In this document: one piece after another, positions 9,806 to 18,344 of the stretch
Layout of the letters: each line of letters opens with the position of its first letter
Numbering within the stretch: the first letter of the stretch is position 1
NCBI GenBank assembly: GCA_964407055.1
Contig: CAYOUD010000020.1
Coordinates: 1 to 26,059, forward strand
Length of the DNA: 26,059 nt
DNA from: JAQIBY01 sp964407055
Lineage (GTDB): Bacteria > Bacteroidota > Bacteroidia > Bacteroidales > ML635J-15
Direction: 5' to 3'
Notes under the pieces: generated by a model
What the model was told of the DNA's origin: nothing
The model's database searches: none
What the model saw: the letters and a program-made list of their open reading frames with translations, nothing else
Position numbers and translations under genes: made by a program

Positions 9806-9813
9806 CAAAAATA
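9806..9813 (-). promoter_or_regulatory. -7 box of ruvA-sprA
   Basis: The minus strand reads TATTTTTG, matching TAnnTTTG, and ends 19 bases before the ruvA ATG at 9787. The -33 element is unclear: TTTG occurs at 9826-9829 but with only 12 bases of spacing. The site lies just downstream of the fabH terminator, as expected for a new transcription unit. Confidence 0.5.
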
Positions 9814-9842
9814 GTTAAAACTCTGCAAAAATATACATACAT

Positions 9843-9877
9843 AAAAAAAAAGGTTGAAATCTTATTTTTCAACCTTT
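9843..9877 (-). terminator. Intrinsic terminator after fabH
   Basis: A perfect 11-bp inverted repeat, AAAGGTTGAAA (9849-9859) and TTTCAACCTTT (9867-9877), encloses a 7-base loop. Read on the minus strand, the hairpin is followed directly by a run of T (complement of the A tract from 9843). It sits 26 bases after the fabH stop and separates the yceD-rpmF-plsX-fabH unit from ruvA. Confidence 0.85.
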
Positions 9878-9902
9878 ATAAGTATGATGTTTTTGTTTTA
9901 TA

Positions 9903-10901
9903 TTATGCGTTGTAAGCCCACTTTAGATAGGTTGCTCCCCATGCAAATCCGGCACCGAAGGTTGCAATGATAATTTGGTCTCCTTTTTTAAGCTTGTCTT
10001 CCCATTCCCATAACAATAATGGAATCGTTGCGGAGGTTGTATTTCCAAATTTATGGATATTAATCATGACAATGTCTTTGGAAATGCCCATGCGTTTTGC
10101 GGTTGCTTCAATAATTCGCATGTTTGCCTGATGAGGAACAAACCAGTTTAATTCGTCGGGGTCGATATCATGTTTTTTCATCATGTTCACAGATACATCT
10201 GCCATTTTAGAAACTGCTGCTTTAAAAACGGGTTGTCCTTCTTGATAAATGAAGTGTTCACGATTCAGGACTGTTTCAAACGATGCTGGTTTTTGAGACC
10301 CACCGGCAACTTGGTGTAAGTGTTTTCGTCCCGAGCCATCCACTTGCATTTCGGAATCAATGATTCCAAAATTTTTATCTTCAGATGGTTCCAGAAGTAC
10401 TGCTGCTGCGCCATCTCCAAAGATCGGACAGGTAGCTCGGTCAGTATAATCGGTGATTGACGACATTTTATCGGCACCAACTACGATTACTTTTTTATGA
10501 GTTCCGGATTCAACATATTTGGATGCAGTGTTGAGTGCAAATAAAAAGCTTGAGCAGCCTGCATTGAGGTCAAATCCGAAGGCATTTTTAATACCTACTT
10601 TATCAGAAATGATGTTTGCTGTTGCCGGAAATTGCATATCTGGTGTTACAATACCGCAAATCAGCATATCGATATCGTCGGGGTTTGTATTGGTTTTTTC
10701 GAGCAGTTGTTGTACTGCTTTTGCTCCCATAAACGAAGTACCCTCGTTTTCTTCTTTGAGGATACGGCGTTCTTTAATACCAATACGAGACATAATCCAC
10801 TCATCAGTTGTTTCAACTTTTTGAGCTAACTCCTGATTTGTCATAATGTATTCAGGGACATATCCACCGACGCCCGTAATAATTGCATTATATTTACTCA
10901 T
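9903..10901 (-). CDS. fabH: FabH, beta-ketoacyl-ACP synthase III
   Basis: FabH condenses a short acyl-CoA with malonyl-ACP, the first elongation step of fatty-acid synthesis in the cytoplasm. The 332-residue product has the thiolase-fold catalytic triad: Cys116 in NAGCSSFLFAL, His257 in VPHQANMRII and Asn287 in HKFGNTTSATIP. The C-terminal GAGFAWGATYLKW is also characteristic. The ATG at 10901 is chosen over one 13 codons upstream because MSKYNAIITGVG aligns with the usual N-terminus and overlaps the plsX stop by 8 bases (ATGAGTAA), suggesting translational coupling. It is the last gene of the yceD-rpmF-plsX-fabH unit. Primer specificity (acetyl versus branched acyl-CoA) cannot be judged. Confidence 0.97.
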   Translation of the reverse strand: MSKYNAIITGVGGYVPEYIMTNQELAQKVETTDEWIMSRIGIKERRILKEENEGTSFMGAKAVQQLLEKTNTNPDDIDMLICGIVTPDMQFPATANIISDKVGIKNAFGFDLNAGCSSFLFALNTASKYVESGTHKKVIVVGADKMSSITDYTDRATCPIFGDGAAAVLLEPSEDKNFGIIDSEMQVDGSGRKHLHQVAGGSQKPASFETVLNREHFIYQEGQPVFKAAVSKMADVSVNMMKKHDIDPDELNWFVPHQANMRIIEATAKRMGISKDIVMINIHKFGNTTSATIPLLLWEWEDKLKKGDQIIIATFGAGFAWGATYLKWAYNA

Positions 10902-11841
10902 AATTAAAAAAATCTTTAATTCGTAAAGACAATTTTGCATTAACCATTTTTCTGGTTTGCATAATCATATTTGAAATTGCACGGGCATTGCTTATCCCAT
11001 GACCAATTACCACATTTTCGTTAATGCCTAAAATCGGTGTCCCGCCGTAGATTTCATAATTAAATCGTTCAAAGTAATCGTCTTCAACGTCTCGGTTTTT
11101 CAGCAGGGCATAAAATGATTCAGTTTGTTTTAGTAGTATATTTCCGACAAATCCATCTGCTACAATGACATCGGTTACTTCAGTATCAAAAAGTTCGTGA
11201 CCTTCAATGTTTCCGACAAAATTAAAATCGGGATTATCTTTCATCAAATCAAACGCTGATTTTGAAATAAGGTTGCCTTTTCCTTCTTCTTTACCGATGT
11301 TTAACAAGCTGACTTTTGGGTTTTCAACACCAAAAATAAACTGATAAAAAATGGAACCTAATATTCCGTATTGATACAAAACATCGGGTTTGCTGTCAGG
11401 GTTGAGTCCGACATCCAACAGGATATTTTGTTTTCCGTTGGTTGTAGGGACAAAACTTGCAATTGCCGGTCTCAGAACGCCCGGTATGGGTTTGATTGCC
11501 TTCATTGCCCCGACCATCATTGCCCCAGTATTTCCTGCGCTGGCAAATCCATCAATTTCCTTAGTTCTAAGAAGTTTATATCCCGTTACCAGGCTTGAGT
11601 TTTGTTTTTGTTGGAAAGCTTTTGCGGGGTGGTCGTTCATTTGGATAACTTCTGGCGCATCGACAATAACAAATGCTTCTGGATTGCACTTTCGTTTTGA
11701 AAGCTCATTCAGAATCAATTGTCTTGAACCAATCAGGACGATTGCATCGTCTGTGTTCATTTTGTCGAGAGCCAGAATTGCTCCATCGATGCACGCATCC
11801 GGGGCAAAGTCGCCACCCATTATGTCGAGGCCAATCCTCAT
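10894..11841 (-). CDS. plsX: PlsX, acyl-ACP:phosphate acyltransferase
   Basis: PlsX converts acyl-ACP to acyl-phosphate, the acyl donor for PlsY in phosphatidic acid synthesis. It works as a peripheral protein at the inner membrane. The 315-residue length is normal. Conserved features are the N-terminal MRIGLDIMGGDFAP, the stretch SAGNTGAMMVGA, LLDVGLNPDSKP, the GNIEGHEL segment and VVADGFVGNI. The gene begins 7 bases after rpmF and overlaps fabH by 8 bases. This arrangement links membrane lipid production to ribosomal protein synthesis and is widespread in bacteria. Confidence 0.97.
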   Translation of the reverse strand: MRIGLDIMGGDFAPDACIDGAILALDKMNTDDAIVLIGSRQLILNELSKRKCNPEAFVIVDAPEVIQMNDHPAKAFQQKQNSSLVTGYKLLRTKEIDGFASAGNTGAMMVGAMKAIKPIPGVLRPAIASFVPTTNGKQNILLDVGLNPDSKPDVLYQYGILGSIFYQFIFGVENPKVSLLNIGKEEGKGNLISKSAFDLMKDNPDFNFVGNIEGHELFDTEVTDVIVADGFVGNILLKQTESFYALLKNRDVEDDYFERFNYEIYGGTPILGINENVVIGHGISNARAISNMIMQTRKMVNAKLSLRIKDFFNYE

Positions 11842-11848
11842 TTAAAGC

Positions 11849-12037
11849 CTATCTAAGCTCAGCTTCCTTGTTTATTGCTAACATTCCCTTATAATGTCCG
11901 CATTCCGGGCAAACATGGTGATAACGAATTGTTGCGCCGCAATTTTGACAAGTTGCCATAGTAGCTGCTTGAGCTTTATAATGCGTTCTGCGTTTGTCTC
12001 TTCTTGTTTTTGATTGTTTTCTCTTCGGATGTGCCAT
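11849..12037 (-). CDS. rpmF: Ribosomal protein bL32
   Basis: This 62-residue protein of the large ribosomal subunit starts with the typical MAHPKRKQSKTRRDKRRTHY. It carries two Cys pairs, Cys30/Cys33 and Cys43/Cys46, that form the zinc ribbon of the C+ (zinc-binding) form of L32. It lies 11 bases after yceD and 7 bases before plsX, in the classical order. Some bacteria use zinc-free L32 paralogues under zinc starvation; none is present here. Confidence 0.98.
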   Translation of the reverse strand: MAHPKRKQSKTRRDKRRTHYKAQAATMATCQNCGATIRYHHVCPECGHYKGMLAINKEAELR

Positions 12038-12048
12038 TTTTCCCGTAT

Positions 12049-12606
12049 TTAATTATTGTATAAATCTTTTAATTTCTCTTTCCAGTTTTCATCAGACTTT
12101 GCGGAATCGATAACCTCTGCATCTTCTTCTGTGATATGTGATTCTCCGGCAATGAATTTAACAACTTCCGGATTACACATGGAATTTCCATTTTCATCTT
12201 CAGGATGAACTTTTCGGATTGGCAGGGAAAGCATTACCATTTCATAAATAAAATAAGCAATGTCAAGATAATTATCGGTTCTGTCCAATGTTACAAAGTC
12301 TTCATCTGTGTCAAAGTTCGTTGTTTCATCAAGGCGTATTACAACCTCATGATGTAAATCCATGTGCTGTGAGAAAAAGTCGAGGCATCTGTCACATTGC
12401 ATCTCAAAATCTCCGTCTGCATCCAAAAAAAGCAAAAAATCGTCAGATTTTCGCGTAAGTTTTGCAGACAGTTTCAACTTTACATTCCGAATTTCTTCAT
12501 TTTCAAAACGCAAGAATAGTTTGTCATCAATTTGAAAATCAAACTGATGCTCTCCATTCTCTAATTCTGAATGCTGAATCTGATATGTTAAATCTTTACT
12601 TTTCAC
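12049..12606 (-). CDS. yceD: YceD/DUF177 family protein
   Basis: This 185-residue cytoplasmic protein belongs to the DUF177 family (YceD). In other bacteria it is encoded before rpmF, and it has been linked to 23S rRNA accumulation. Family marks are the CxxC in MQCDRCLDFF (Cys71, Cys74), the LPIRKVHPED stretch and the later Cys144 in CNPEVVKFI; the C-terminus ends with a short basic helix. The start codon is GTG at 12606, with no in-frame ATG near it. The -7 box at 12625-12632 fits this start. It is the first gene of the rpmF-plsX-fabH unit. Confidence 0.88.
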   Translation of the reverse strand: MKSKDLTYQIQHSELENGEHQFDFQIDDKLFLRFENEEIRNVKLKLSAKLTRKSDDFLLFLDADGDFEMQCDRCLDFFSQHMDLHHEVVIRLDETTNFDTDEDFVTLDRTDNYLDIAYFIYEMVMLSLPIRKVHPEDENGNSMCNPEVVKFIAGESHITEEDAEVIDSAKSDENWKEKLKDLYNN

Positions 12607-12624
12607 CTAAATAAAAATTGTGTG

Positions 12625-12632
12625 CAAACTTA
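12625..12632 (-). promoter_or_regulatory. -7 box of yceD-rpmF-plsX-fabH
   Basis: The minus strand reads TAAGTTTG, an exact match to TAnnTTTG, 18 bases before the yceD GTG. No clear -33 TTG lies at the normal distance. The histidine kinase upstream ends at 12696 without a convincing terminator, so read-through may add to expression. Confidence 0.5.
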
Positions 12633-12695
12633 TAAAATAACTTGCTAACAGACATAAGATTTTCAAAAAAAATCATAATAATATCTGAAATCCCC

Positions 12696-13844
12696 TTATT
12701 TGTTCAGGATAATGCGGAATGTTGTTCCGGTTTTGGGGTCAGATTGTTTAATGGAAATTCGACCGTTGTGGTATTCTTCAATAATTCGTTTGCTTAGGGA
12801 TAATCCTAAACCCCATCCTCTTTGTTTTGTTGTGTATCCTGGTTGGAAAACGGTTTTTTGCTTTGATTTTGAAATTCCCTTGCCTGTATCGCTGATGTCA
12901 ATATAAACCTGATTTTCTAATTCGGATAAATTGATAGTGATTTTTCCCTCACCATTCATTGCGTCAATGGCATTTCGACAAATATTTTCAATGACCCACT
13001 CAAAAAGATTAAGACTGAGTGGAATTTGAATCGTGTTTTTATCCTGGATATTAATATCAAATTGTATTTTTTGTGAGCTTCTGTTTTTAATGTATTTAAT
13101 TGCAGATTTCAACGCTTTTTGTATTGGTTCTTTTTTTAGTGCCGGTGTCGAACCGATTTTAGAGAATCGTTCTGCTACGCGTTCCAGACGTTTAACATCT
13201 TTTTCAATTTCCGCAATGTTTGGGTTTTCAGGGTTTTCAAGTTTCAGGACTTCCACCCATCCCATGAGCGATGAAATTGGTGTACCTAATTGGTGTGCGG
13301 TTTCTTTTGACATGCCTAGCCACACGTGGTTCTGTTCGGATTTACGGGAGGTACTGAATGCCAGATAAGAAACCAGTATGAAAAGTGAAATGATTGCCAG
13401 TTGGATAAATGGATAGTAATATAACTGGGTAATTAAAGTTGAATCGTTGAAGTAAATGAAATTCCGTTTTCCGTTTAGCAATTCAATTTCAATCGGAGTA
13501 TGATTTCTTTTCATATCCTCAAGTGTTTTGTGTCTGAATTGCGGATTTTGCATTTTGAGAGAATCCAGATTTCTGTATGAAATAATACTGTCCTTAGGAT
13601 TTGCTAATATCACTGGAATGGTATTGTTACTAAGTAAAACATGAAAAACAAAGGAGACATCCTGATCGGGATTGGATTTTTGGATTTCTTCATTTGCTAT
13701 TGCCCAAAGTTCAACGCGCTTTCTTTCTTCGTCGGACAGTTTTTTCATTAAATAATTTGTGTAAAACAACGAACCTGCACCAATTAATATGGCAACAAAA
13801 AATAGTAAAAGCTTCCAACGGCGTTTTTGATTGTATATATTCAC
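12696..13844 (-). CDS. Orphan membrane sensor histidine kinase
   Basis: This 382-residue protein autophosphorylates on His and would pass the phosphate to a response regulator. Order: transmembrane helix 1 (about 10-31), a periplasmic region of about 110 residues with no family I recognise, helix 2 (about 145-164), a dimerisation/phosphoacceptor domain with His184 in ETAHQLGTPISSLMGW, then the ATP-binding domain with N box (ENICRNAIDAM, Asn287/Asn291), G1 box DISDTGKGIS and G2 box RGWGLGLSLSKRI. No HAMP or PAS domain is evident. The start is GTG at 13844; the frame upstream closes at 13863-13865 without an ATG, and a later Met would remove helix 1. No response regulator is nearby, so the partner and signal are unknown. 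A 17-base palindrome lies just upstream. Confidence 0.92.
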   Translation of the reverse strand: MNIYNQKRRWKLLLFFVAILIGAGSLFYTNYLMKKLSDEERKRVELWAIANEEIQKSNPDQDVSFVFHVLLSNNTIPVILANPKDSIISYRNLDSLKMQNPQFRHKTLEDMKRNHTPIEIELLNGKRNFIYFNDSTLITQLYYYPFIQLAIISLFILVSYLAFSTSRKSEQNHVWLGMSKETAHQLGTPISSLMGWVEVLKLENPENPNIAEIEKDVKRLERVAERFSKIGSTPALKKEPIQKALKSAIKYIKNRSSQKIQFDINIQDKNTIQIPLSLNLFEWVIENICRNAIDAMNGEGKITINLSELENQVYIDISDTGKGISKSKQKTVFQPGYTTKQRGWGLGLSLSKRIIEEYHNGRISIKQSDPKTGTTFRIILNK

Positions 13845-13860
13845 TTTGATATCTTTAGAG

Positions 13861-13877
13861 CATTAAACGGTTTAATG
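13861..13877. promoter_or_regulatory. 17-base perfect palindrome upstream of the histidine kinase
   Basis: CATTAAAC and GTTTAATG flank one central G, giving a perfect dyad that ends 17 bases before the kinase GTG and lies after the stop of the upstream membrane gene. There is no U tract on either side, so it is not a terminator. The symmetry suits a binding site for a dimeric regulator, but this is inference and A+T-rich DNA produces such dyads by chance. Confidence 0.35.
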
Positions 13878-13896
13878 TTTCTTTTATTTTCTCAAT

Positions 13897-14901
13897 TTAG
13901 GTATTGCCTGATAAACTGCTGAATATTGAAAGTGTTTGTGAGATAATAAAAAAGATAAAAATTATCCAAGTTAATGTTCTTGGGAGAAATCGGGCTTTCG
14001 TGTTTAAAAGATAGTTGACGAAAATGTATGACATTGGTAATGCAAGGAAAAAGCGGTTGTAAATGCAAAACCCGTCCATAACATATGCAAAAACTCCAAA
14101 AAAGAGAAAAATCACTATAAATGATAAATGTTTTCGTTTGCTTACTTTTAAAAATCCCGAATTTAATGAAAGAAATACCAAGCTGGCAATGCTTAAAAAT
14201 GCTAAGAGAAAATCCAAAAACAACACAGTGAATTCTGGAATTACCAAACCACTAAATACTTGATTGAACAAGAAATGCTGATGCCATAGCATTAAATTGT
14301 CCGTTAAAAAACTCCATATGCAGAGTATAAAATAGATACTGAAGGTTCCCAGCAAAAAATTGAGCGTGTTTCTTAGGTTTAATTGATTAAAGATGGTTAA
14401 ACCAACAATGAATAGCGGGATATAGAGAAGTGTCTGTGGTAAAAACAAACTTGCTATTGCCAAAAAAAGTCCTGTCCAGAATAATTTACTGTGTTTCTTT
14501 GAGGAATTATTTATAAGCAGAAAAAGGAAAATGCTCAGCAAAAAAATGCTTGAACTGATAAGCTCTGCAGAAAGATGAAACAGACGATAATCGTTGAAAC
14601 TGATTATCAGATAAATCCATGACGGGAGATAATATGCATTGCTAATGATATTGAATTGACTGTTTATGTGATATGCCAAAAATAAATTGACAAACACAAA
14701 TGGAATTGCAGATAGAACCAACCAGGGATGGGAAACATTTATACCATTTAGCCATGAATTTGCAATTCTTAAGGAATCGACCTCGTATATTTGATTGTTA
14801 TCAGGGAACAGAAACTGTAAACTAACAATTGCCAAGCATACAATAATTAGTGATGCAAGTACAATCGGTTTGTTTTTGGCGATGCCGAGTTCCTTTTTCA
14901 T
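13897..14901 (-). CDS. Polytopic membrane protein, possibly DUF6427-like
   Basis: A 334-residue protein with roughly nine hydrophobic segments distributed along its whole length, few charged residues between them, and no soluble domain. I see no catalytic motif. The general look (a DSLRIANSWLNG segment after helix 1, an FNDYRLFH loop) and its place directly after purD recall the DUF6427 membrane proteins of Flavobacteriia, whose function is unknown; this match is from memory and tentative. The ATG at 14901 is 3 bases after the purD stop, so the two are almost certainly co-transcribed. A role in glycan or lipid export or polymerisation is possible, but nothing in the sequence shows it. Confidence 0.75.
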   Translation of the reverse strand: MKKELGIAKNKPIVLASLIIVCLAIVSLQFLFPDNNQIYEVDSLRIANSWLNGINVSHPWLVLSAIPFVFVNLFLAYHINSQFNIISNAYYLPSWIYLIISFNDYRLFHLSAELISSSIFLLSIFLFLLINNSSKKHSKLFWTGLFLAIASLFLPQTLLYIPLFIVGLTIFNQLNLRNTLNFLLGTFSIYFILCIWSFLTDNLMLWHQHFLFNQVFSGLVIPEFTVLFLDFLLAFLSIASLVFLSLNSGFLKVSKRKHLSFIVIFLFFGVFAYVMDGFCIYNRFFLALPMSYIFVNYLLNTKARFLPRTLTWIIFIFFIISQTLSIFSSLSGNT

Positions 14902-14904
14902 AGT

Positions 14905-16173
14905 TTATAAGTCAAACCCGATGTCTTTACGATAATATTTTTTATCGAAGCTGATTTTTTCAGCCGATTGATAGGATAATGTCAGTGCGTCTTTCATGTT
15001 GTCTGCAAGTGATGTTATCGCAATTACACGTCCGCCTGCTGTTAGTACATTCTGTTTTTCTAATTTTGTGCCGGCATGAAAGAGTAAACTGTTTTCCACC
15101 TTGTCCAATCCGGAAATTTGTTTTTGCTTTTCATAAGCTTCGGGATAGCCTCCTGAGACTAGCATTACAGTAGCAGCAGTATGTTCATCGATTTCAATGG
15201 AAGCCGTATTGAGTGATTGTTCTGCAGTTGCAATGAGTAAGTCGATTAGGTCAGATTTTATGCGAGGAATTACCGATTCTGTTTCCGGGTCTCCCATTCT
15301 GACATTATATTCTATTACATAAGGTTCACCCTTTACATTAATCAATCCGAAAAAGACGAAGCCTTTATAATTCATTGCCTCATTTTCAATTCCGCGAATT
15401 GTCGGTTTGATAATGTTATTTTCAACTTTACGCATGAATTCATTATCCGCAAATGGCACAGGGGAAACCGAGCCCATGCCCCCTGTGTTAAGTCCGGTGT
15501 CTTTTTCTCCAATTCGCTTATAATCTTTAGCTTCAGGGAGTTTTATGTAGGATTTGCCGTCGGTTAGTGCAAAAACAGAAAGTTCAATCCCGTCAAGGAA
15601 TTGCTCTATAATGACGGTTTTGGATGCATCGCCGAATTTTCCGGCTAACATTTCCTCTAAGGAGGCTTTGGCTTCGTTACGGTCTTCAATAATTAAAACG
15701 CCTTTTCCGGCTGCAAGCCCATCTGCTTTAAGTACAAATGGGGGATTTTGTTTGTTGAGAAACGCATTGGCTTTTTTTAGATTTACTTTGGTTGCAGAAA
15801 AGTATCCGGCAGTTGGAATCCGATATTTATTCATGAATTTCTTTGCAAACTGCTTGCTTCCTTCAAGTTGAGCTGCAAGTTTATCGGGGCCGATGATTAA
15901 CACATTTTTCAGTTTTGCATCGTGCAGAAAGAAATCCACGATTCCTTTTACGAGTGGGTCTTCAGGACCAACCACAAGCATATGAATTTCATTTTTTATG
16001 CAGAGTATTTTGATTGCTTCAAAATCAGTTGGTTTTATTGGAATGTTCTTTCCTATTGTTTCTGTCCCGGCATTACCGGGAGCAATAAAAAGCGTTTCAC
16101 ATTTTGGGGATTGTGCGATTTTCCAAGCGATTGCATGCTCACGTCCACCTGAGCCTAAAACCAGAATATTCAT
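14905..16173 (-). CDS. purD: PurD, phosphoribosylamine-glycine ligase (GARS)
   Basis: PurD joins 5-phosphoribosylamine and glycine using ATP, the second step of purine synthesis. The 422-residue product has the N-terminal MNILVLGSGGREHAIAWK, VVGPEDPLVKGIVDFF, the ATP-grasp lid region with KADGLAAGKGV, and the Mg-binding YNVRMGDPETES. The protein is monofunctional, without fused PurN or PurM. A degenerate -7 box (TATTTTTA on the minus strand, 16188-16195) lies 14 bases upstream of the ATG. The gene is 72 bases downstream of the rpoN-linked membrane protein and 3 bases before the next membrane gene. Confidence 0.97.
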   Translation of the reverse strand: MNILVLGSGGREHAIAWKIAQSPKCETLFIAPGNAGTETIGKNIPIKPTDFEAIKILCIKNEIHMLVVGPEDPLVKGIVDFFLHDAKLKNVLIIGPDKLAAQLEGSKQFAKKFMNKYRIPTAGYFSATKVNLKKANAFLNKQNPPFVLKADGLAAGKGVLIIEDRNEAKASLEEMLAGKFGDASKTVIIEQFLDGIELSVFALTDGKSYIKLPEAKDYKRIGEKDTGLNTGGMGSVSPVPFADNEFMRKVENNIIKPTIRGIENEAMNYKGFVFFGLINVKGEPYVIEYNVRMGDPETESVIPRIKSDLIDLLIATAEQSLNTASIEIDEHTAATVMLVSGGYPEAYEKQKQISGLDKVENSLLFHAGTKLEKQNVLTAGGRVIAITSLADNMKDALTLSYQSAEKISFDKKYYRKDIGFDL

Positions 16174-16245
16174 GTTATTTTTTTTTGTAAAAATAGTATT
16201 TCATCATCAGATTACCTAACTGATGTCGGGAATATTCATTAACTA

Positions 16246-16866
16246 TTATTGAATGTAAAGTACGAACATACTAATCATCATGCCAAATATCCCAAGTAAA
16301 TAAGCAGGATAGAGTTCTTTTGGGTTGCAGGTTTTCAGAATGAGCATAATGCTACCGACAATTCCACTAATGAGCAGAATAATTGCAAAAACTAATCTTA
16401 ATTCCAATCCAAAAAAAATACTTAAAAATAGTGTTAAGCCAATCATGCTACCCCAGCCTACAGCATGGAAATTTAATTTCGTGAAAAATTGTGCCACAAT
16501 CAAAAGAGCGAGATTTAAGGAAAGGGCATAAAATAGTTTGATTATGATAATTGGAAATCCGTATCGTTGCATTAAGAACAGGCCGAGAATATAGGAGGTC
16601 AAAGTAATTGTTAGTGCAATGATGCGTGATTTTTTTGTTCCCATTTTTAGCTCTGGAATAATTGACTGAAGGTAAAAAAGCGGAATGACCAATACCGGCA
16701 AAACGATACTTAATGTAAAGACAATAAGTAAAATAAGTTTTATAATTTTAGTGTCAATGAACTGCAAGTAATGTCCGCTTGAAAAAACCAAGAGGCTTGC
16801 CAGCAGTGGAATTAGCAACGGATGAAATAGCCAGGTGATAGGTTTAAGAATTTTGGCTGTTGTCAT
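16246..16866 (-). CDS. Small polytopic membrane protein, PAP2-like motif
   Basis: A 206-residue, very hydrophobic protein with about six or seven transmembrane helices. It starts MTTAKILKPITWLFHPLLIP and contains KLNFHAVGWGSMIG, which resembles the SxHxxGxGG-like signature near the active site of some PAP2-type lipid phosphatases. The preceding KxxxxxxRP and final catalytic His motifs of true PAP2 enzymes are not evident, so activity is doubtful. The ATG lies 4 bases after the rpoN stop, so the two genes form one transcription unit, but this does not reveal function. I call it a conserved-looking inner-membrane protein of unknown role. Confidence 0.75.
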   Translation of the reverse strand: MTTAKILKPITWLFHPLLIPLLASLLVFSSGHYLQFIDTKIIKLILLIVFTLSIVLPVLVIPLFYLQSIIPELKMGTKKSRIIALTITLTSYILGLFLMQRYGFPIIIIKLFYALSLNLALLIVAQFFTKLNFHAVGWGSMIGLTLFLSIFFGLELRLVFAIILLISGIVGSIMLILKTCNPKELYPAYLLGIFGMMISMFVLYIQ

Positions 16867-16870
16867 AAGT

Positions 16871-18304
16871 TTAAAGTTCTTTACGCAATCTTCCGACAGG
16901 GATATTTAGTTGTTCACGGTATTTTGCAACAGTTCTTCGGGCAATTAAAAATCCTTGTTCTTTCAGTAAGCTGGCGAGTTTTTCATCAGTCAGAGGTTTT
17001 TTCTTGTCTTCATTCTCAATGAGTTGCATGAGAATTTGTTTTATTTGTCTGGTAGAAACCTCTTCGCCATCTTCTTTTTGCATGCTTTCCGAGAAGAAAT
17101 ATTTTAGCAAGTAATTTCCGTAAGGAGTTTGTACATATTTACTGTTTGCAACCCGTGAAATGGTTGAAATGTCAAGATTTGTGGCATCGGCAATGTCTTT
17201 TAAAATCATGGGTTTCAGCAGGGCTTCATCGCCTTCAAGGAAAAATTCTTCTTGGTAATCTATAATTGCCTGCATAGTAACAATGAGCGTGTTTTGCCGT
17301 TGTTTTATTGCTTCGATAAACCATTTTGCTGCATCCAGTTTTTGTCTTACAAACATCACAGCTTCTTTGTTTTCTCTGGTTTTCTTTTTTTGATGATGAT
17401 AGGTTTTTAGCATATCAGCATAATTTCTGCTGACATGAAGCTCTGGTGCATTTCTTGATGTTAAACTCAATTCAATTTTTCCGTCTTTAATGTTAACAAT
17501 GAAATCGGGAATTATTGTTTGCATGGAAACATTTTCAGATGCAGAGGCTCCCGGTTTCGGATTTAGTTTTACGATAACACCAAGCGCATCTTTAAGGTTA
17601 TCGATTGTAATTTTTAATTTTGTGATGATGCGTTCGTAATGTTTTTTCGTAAATGATTCAAAATATTCATCGAGAATTCGATATGCAAGTTTAACGTTGT
17701 CTGTTTGATTTTCTTTCCGATTAAGCTGAATTAGCAGGCATTCCTGAAGATTGCGTGCGCCAACACCAGGAGGGTCAAGGCTTTGGATGGCACGCAAAGC
17801 AGTTTCAAGTTGTTCGATTTCTACCTGGATGTTTTGCGAAAATGCCAAATCATCCACGATATCTTCAAGGTCGCGTCGCAAATAGCCATCAACATCTAAA
17901 CTGCCGAGCAAATATTTTGCTAGTAGAAAAGTTTCTTGTTTGATACTTTTGAGCTGAAGTTGTTCGGTTAACAGGTCGAGAAATGATTGCCCGTTACTGA
18001 CAGGCGCGTGTTTTGGTTCGTCGTCTTTTGAATAATTATTTGTTGTCAGCCTGTAATCCGGCGTGTCGTCATCGGATATATAATCTTCCAATGAAAATTC
18101 ATCTTGCTCGTCGTTTTCTTGTGATTCTTCCTGAGTATCCAGTTCGTCTTGTTCTGTGCCTTCTTCCAGCGCAGGATTTTCTTCCAGTTCTTTTTTCACA
18201 CGCTGCTCAAGTTGTAAACTGGGTAGTTCCAGCAGCTTAATCATTTGGATTTGCTGCGGCGACAACTTTTGTTGCAATCTTTGTTGTAATCTTTGGTTAA
18301 GCAT
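16871..18304 (-). CDS. rpoN: RpoN, sigma-54 factor
   Basis: Sigma-54 directs RNA polymerase to -24/-12 promoters and needs an AAA+ activator. The 477-residue product shows all regions: the Gln/Leu-rich activator-contact region I (MLNQRLQQRLQQKLSPQQIQ), an acidic linker (about 50-100), the core-binding domain, the helix-turn-helix (DISTISRVANSKYVQTPYG) and the C-terminal RpoN box ARRTVAKYRE (about 455-464) that reads the -24 element. The ATG at 18304 gives the standard N-terminus; upstream in-frame codons lie in the gap after asnS. asnS ends 40 bases upstream and a small membrane gene follows after 4 bases. No sigma-54 activator is encoded in the window. Confidence 0.97.
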   Translation of the reverse strand: MLNQRLQQRLQQKLSPQQIQMIKLLELPSLQLEQRVKKELEENPALEEGTEQDELDTQEESQENDEQDEFSLEDYISDDDTPDYRLTTNNYSKDDEPKHAPVSNGQSFLDLLTEQLQLKSIKQETFLLAKYLLGSLDVDGYLRRDLEDIVDDLAFSQNIQVEIEQLETALRAIQSLDPPGVGARNLQECLLIQLNRKENQTDNVKLAYRILDEYFESFTKKHYERIITKLKITIDNLKDALGVIVKLNPKPGASASENVSMQTIIPDFIVNIKDGKIELSLTSRNAPELHVSRNYADMLKTYHHQKKKTRENKEAVMFVRQKLDAAKWFIEAIKQRQNTLIVTMQAIIDYQEEFFLEGDEALLKPMILKDIADATNLDISTISRVANSKYVQTPYGNYLLKYFFSESMQKEDGEEVSTRQIKQILMQLIENEDKKKPLTDEKLASLLKEQGFLIARRTVAKYREQLNIPVGRLRKEL

Positions 18305-18344
18305 ATGCGTATTTATTGTTTCTTCTAAAGATACAAAAAAAATC

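Noticed and set aside
12665..12690. Possible terminator after the histidine kinase
   Set aside because: There is a T run on the minus strand but only a weak A/T stem; no stable hairpin precedes it.
16205..16225. Inverted repeat CATCAG/CTGATG between the PAP2-like gene and purD as a terminator
   Set aside because: The stem is only 6 bp with a 9-base loop and no adjacent U tract.
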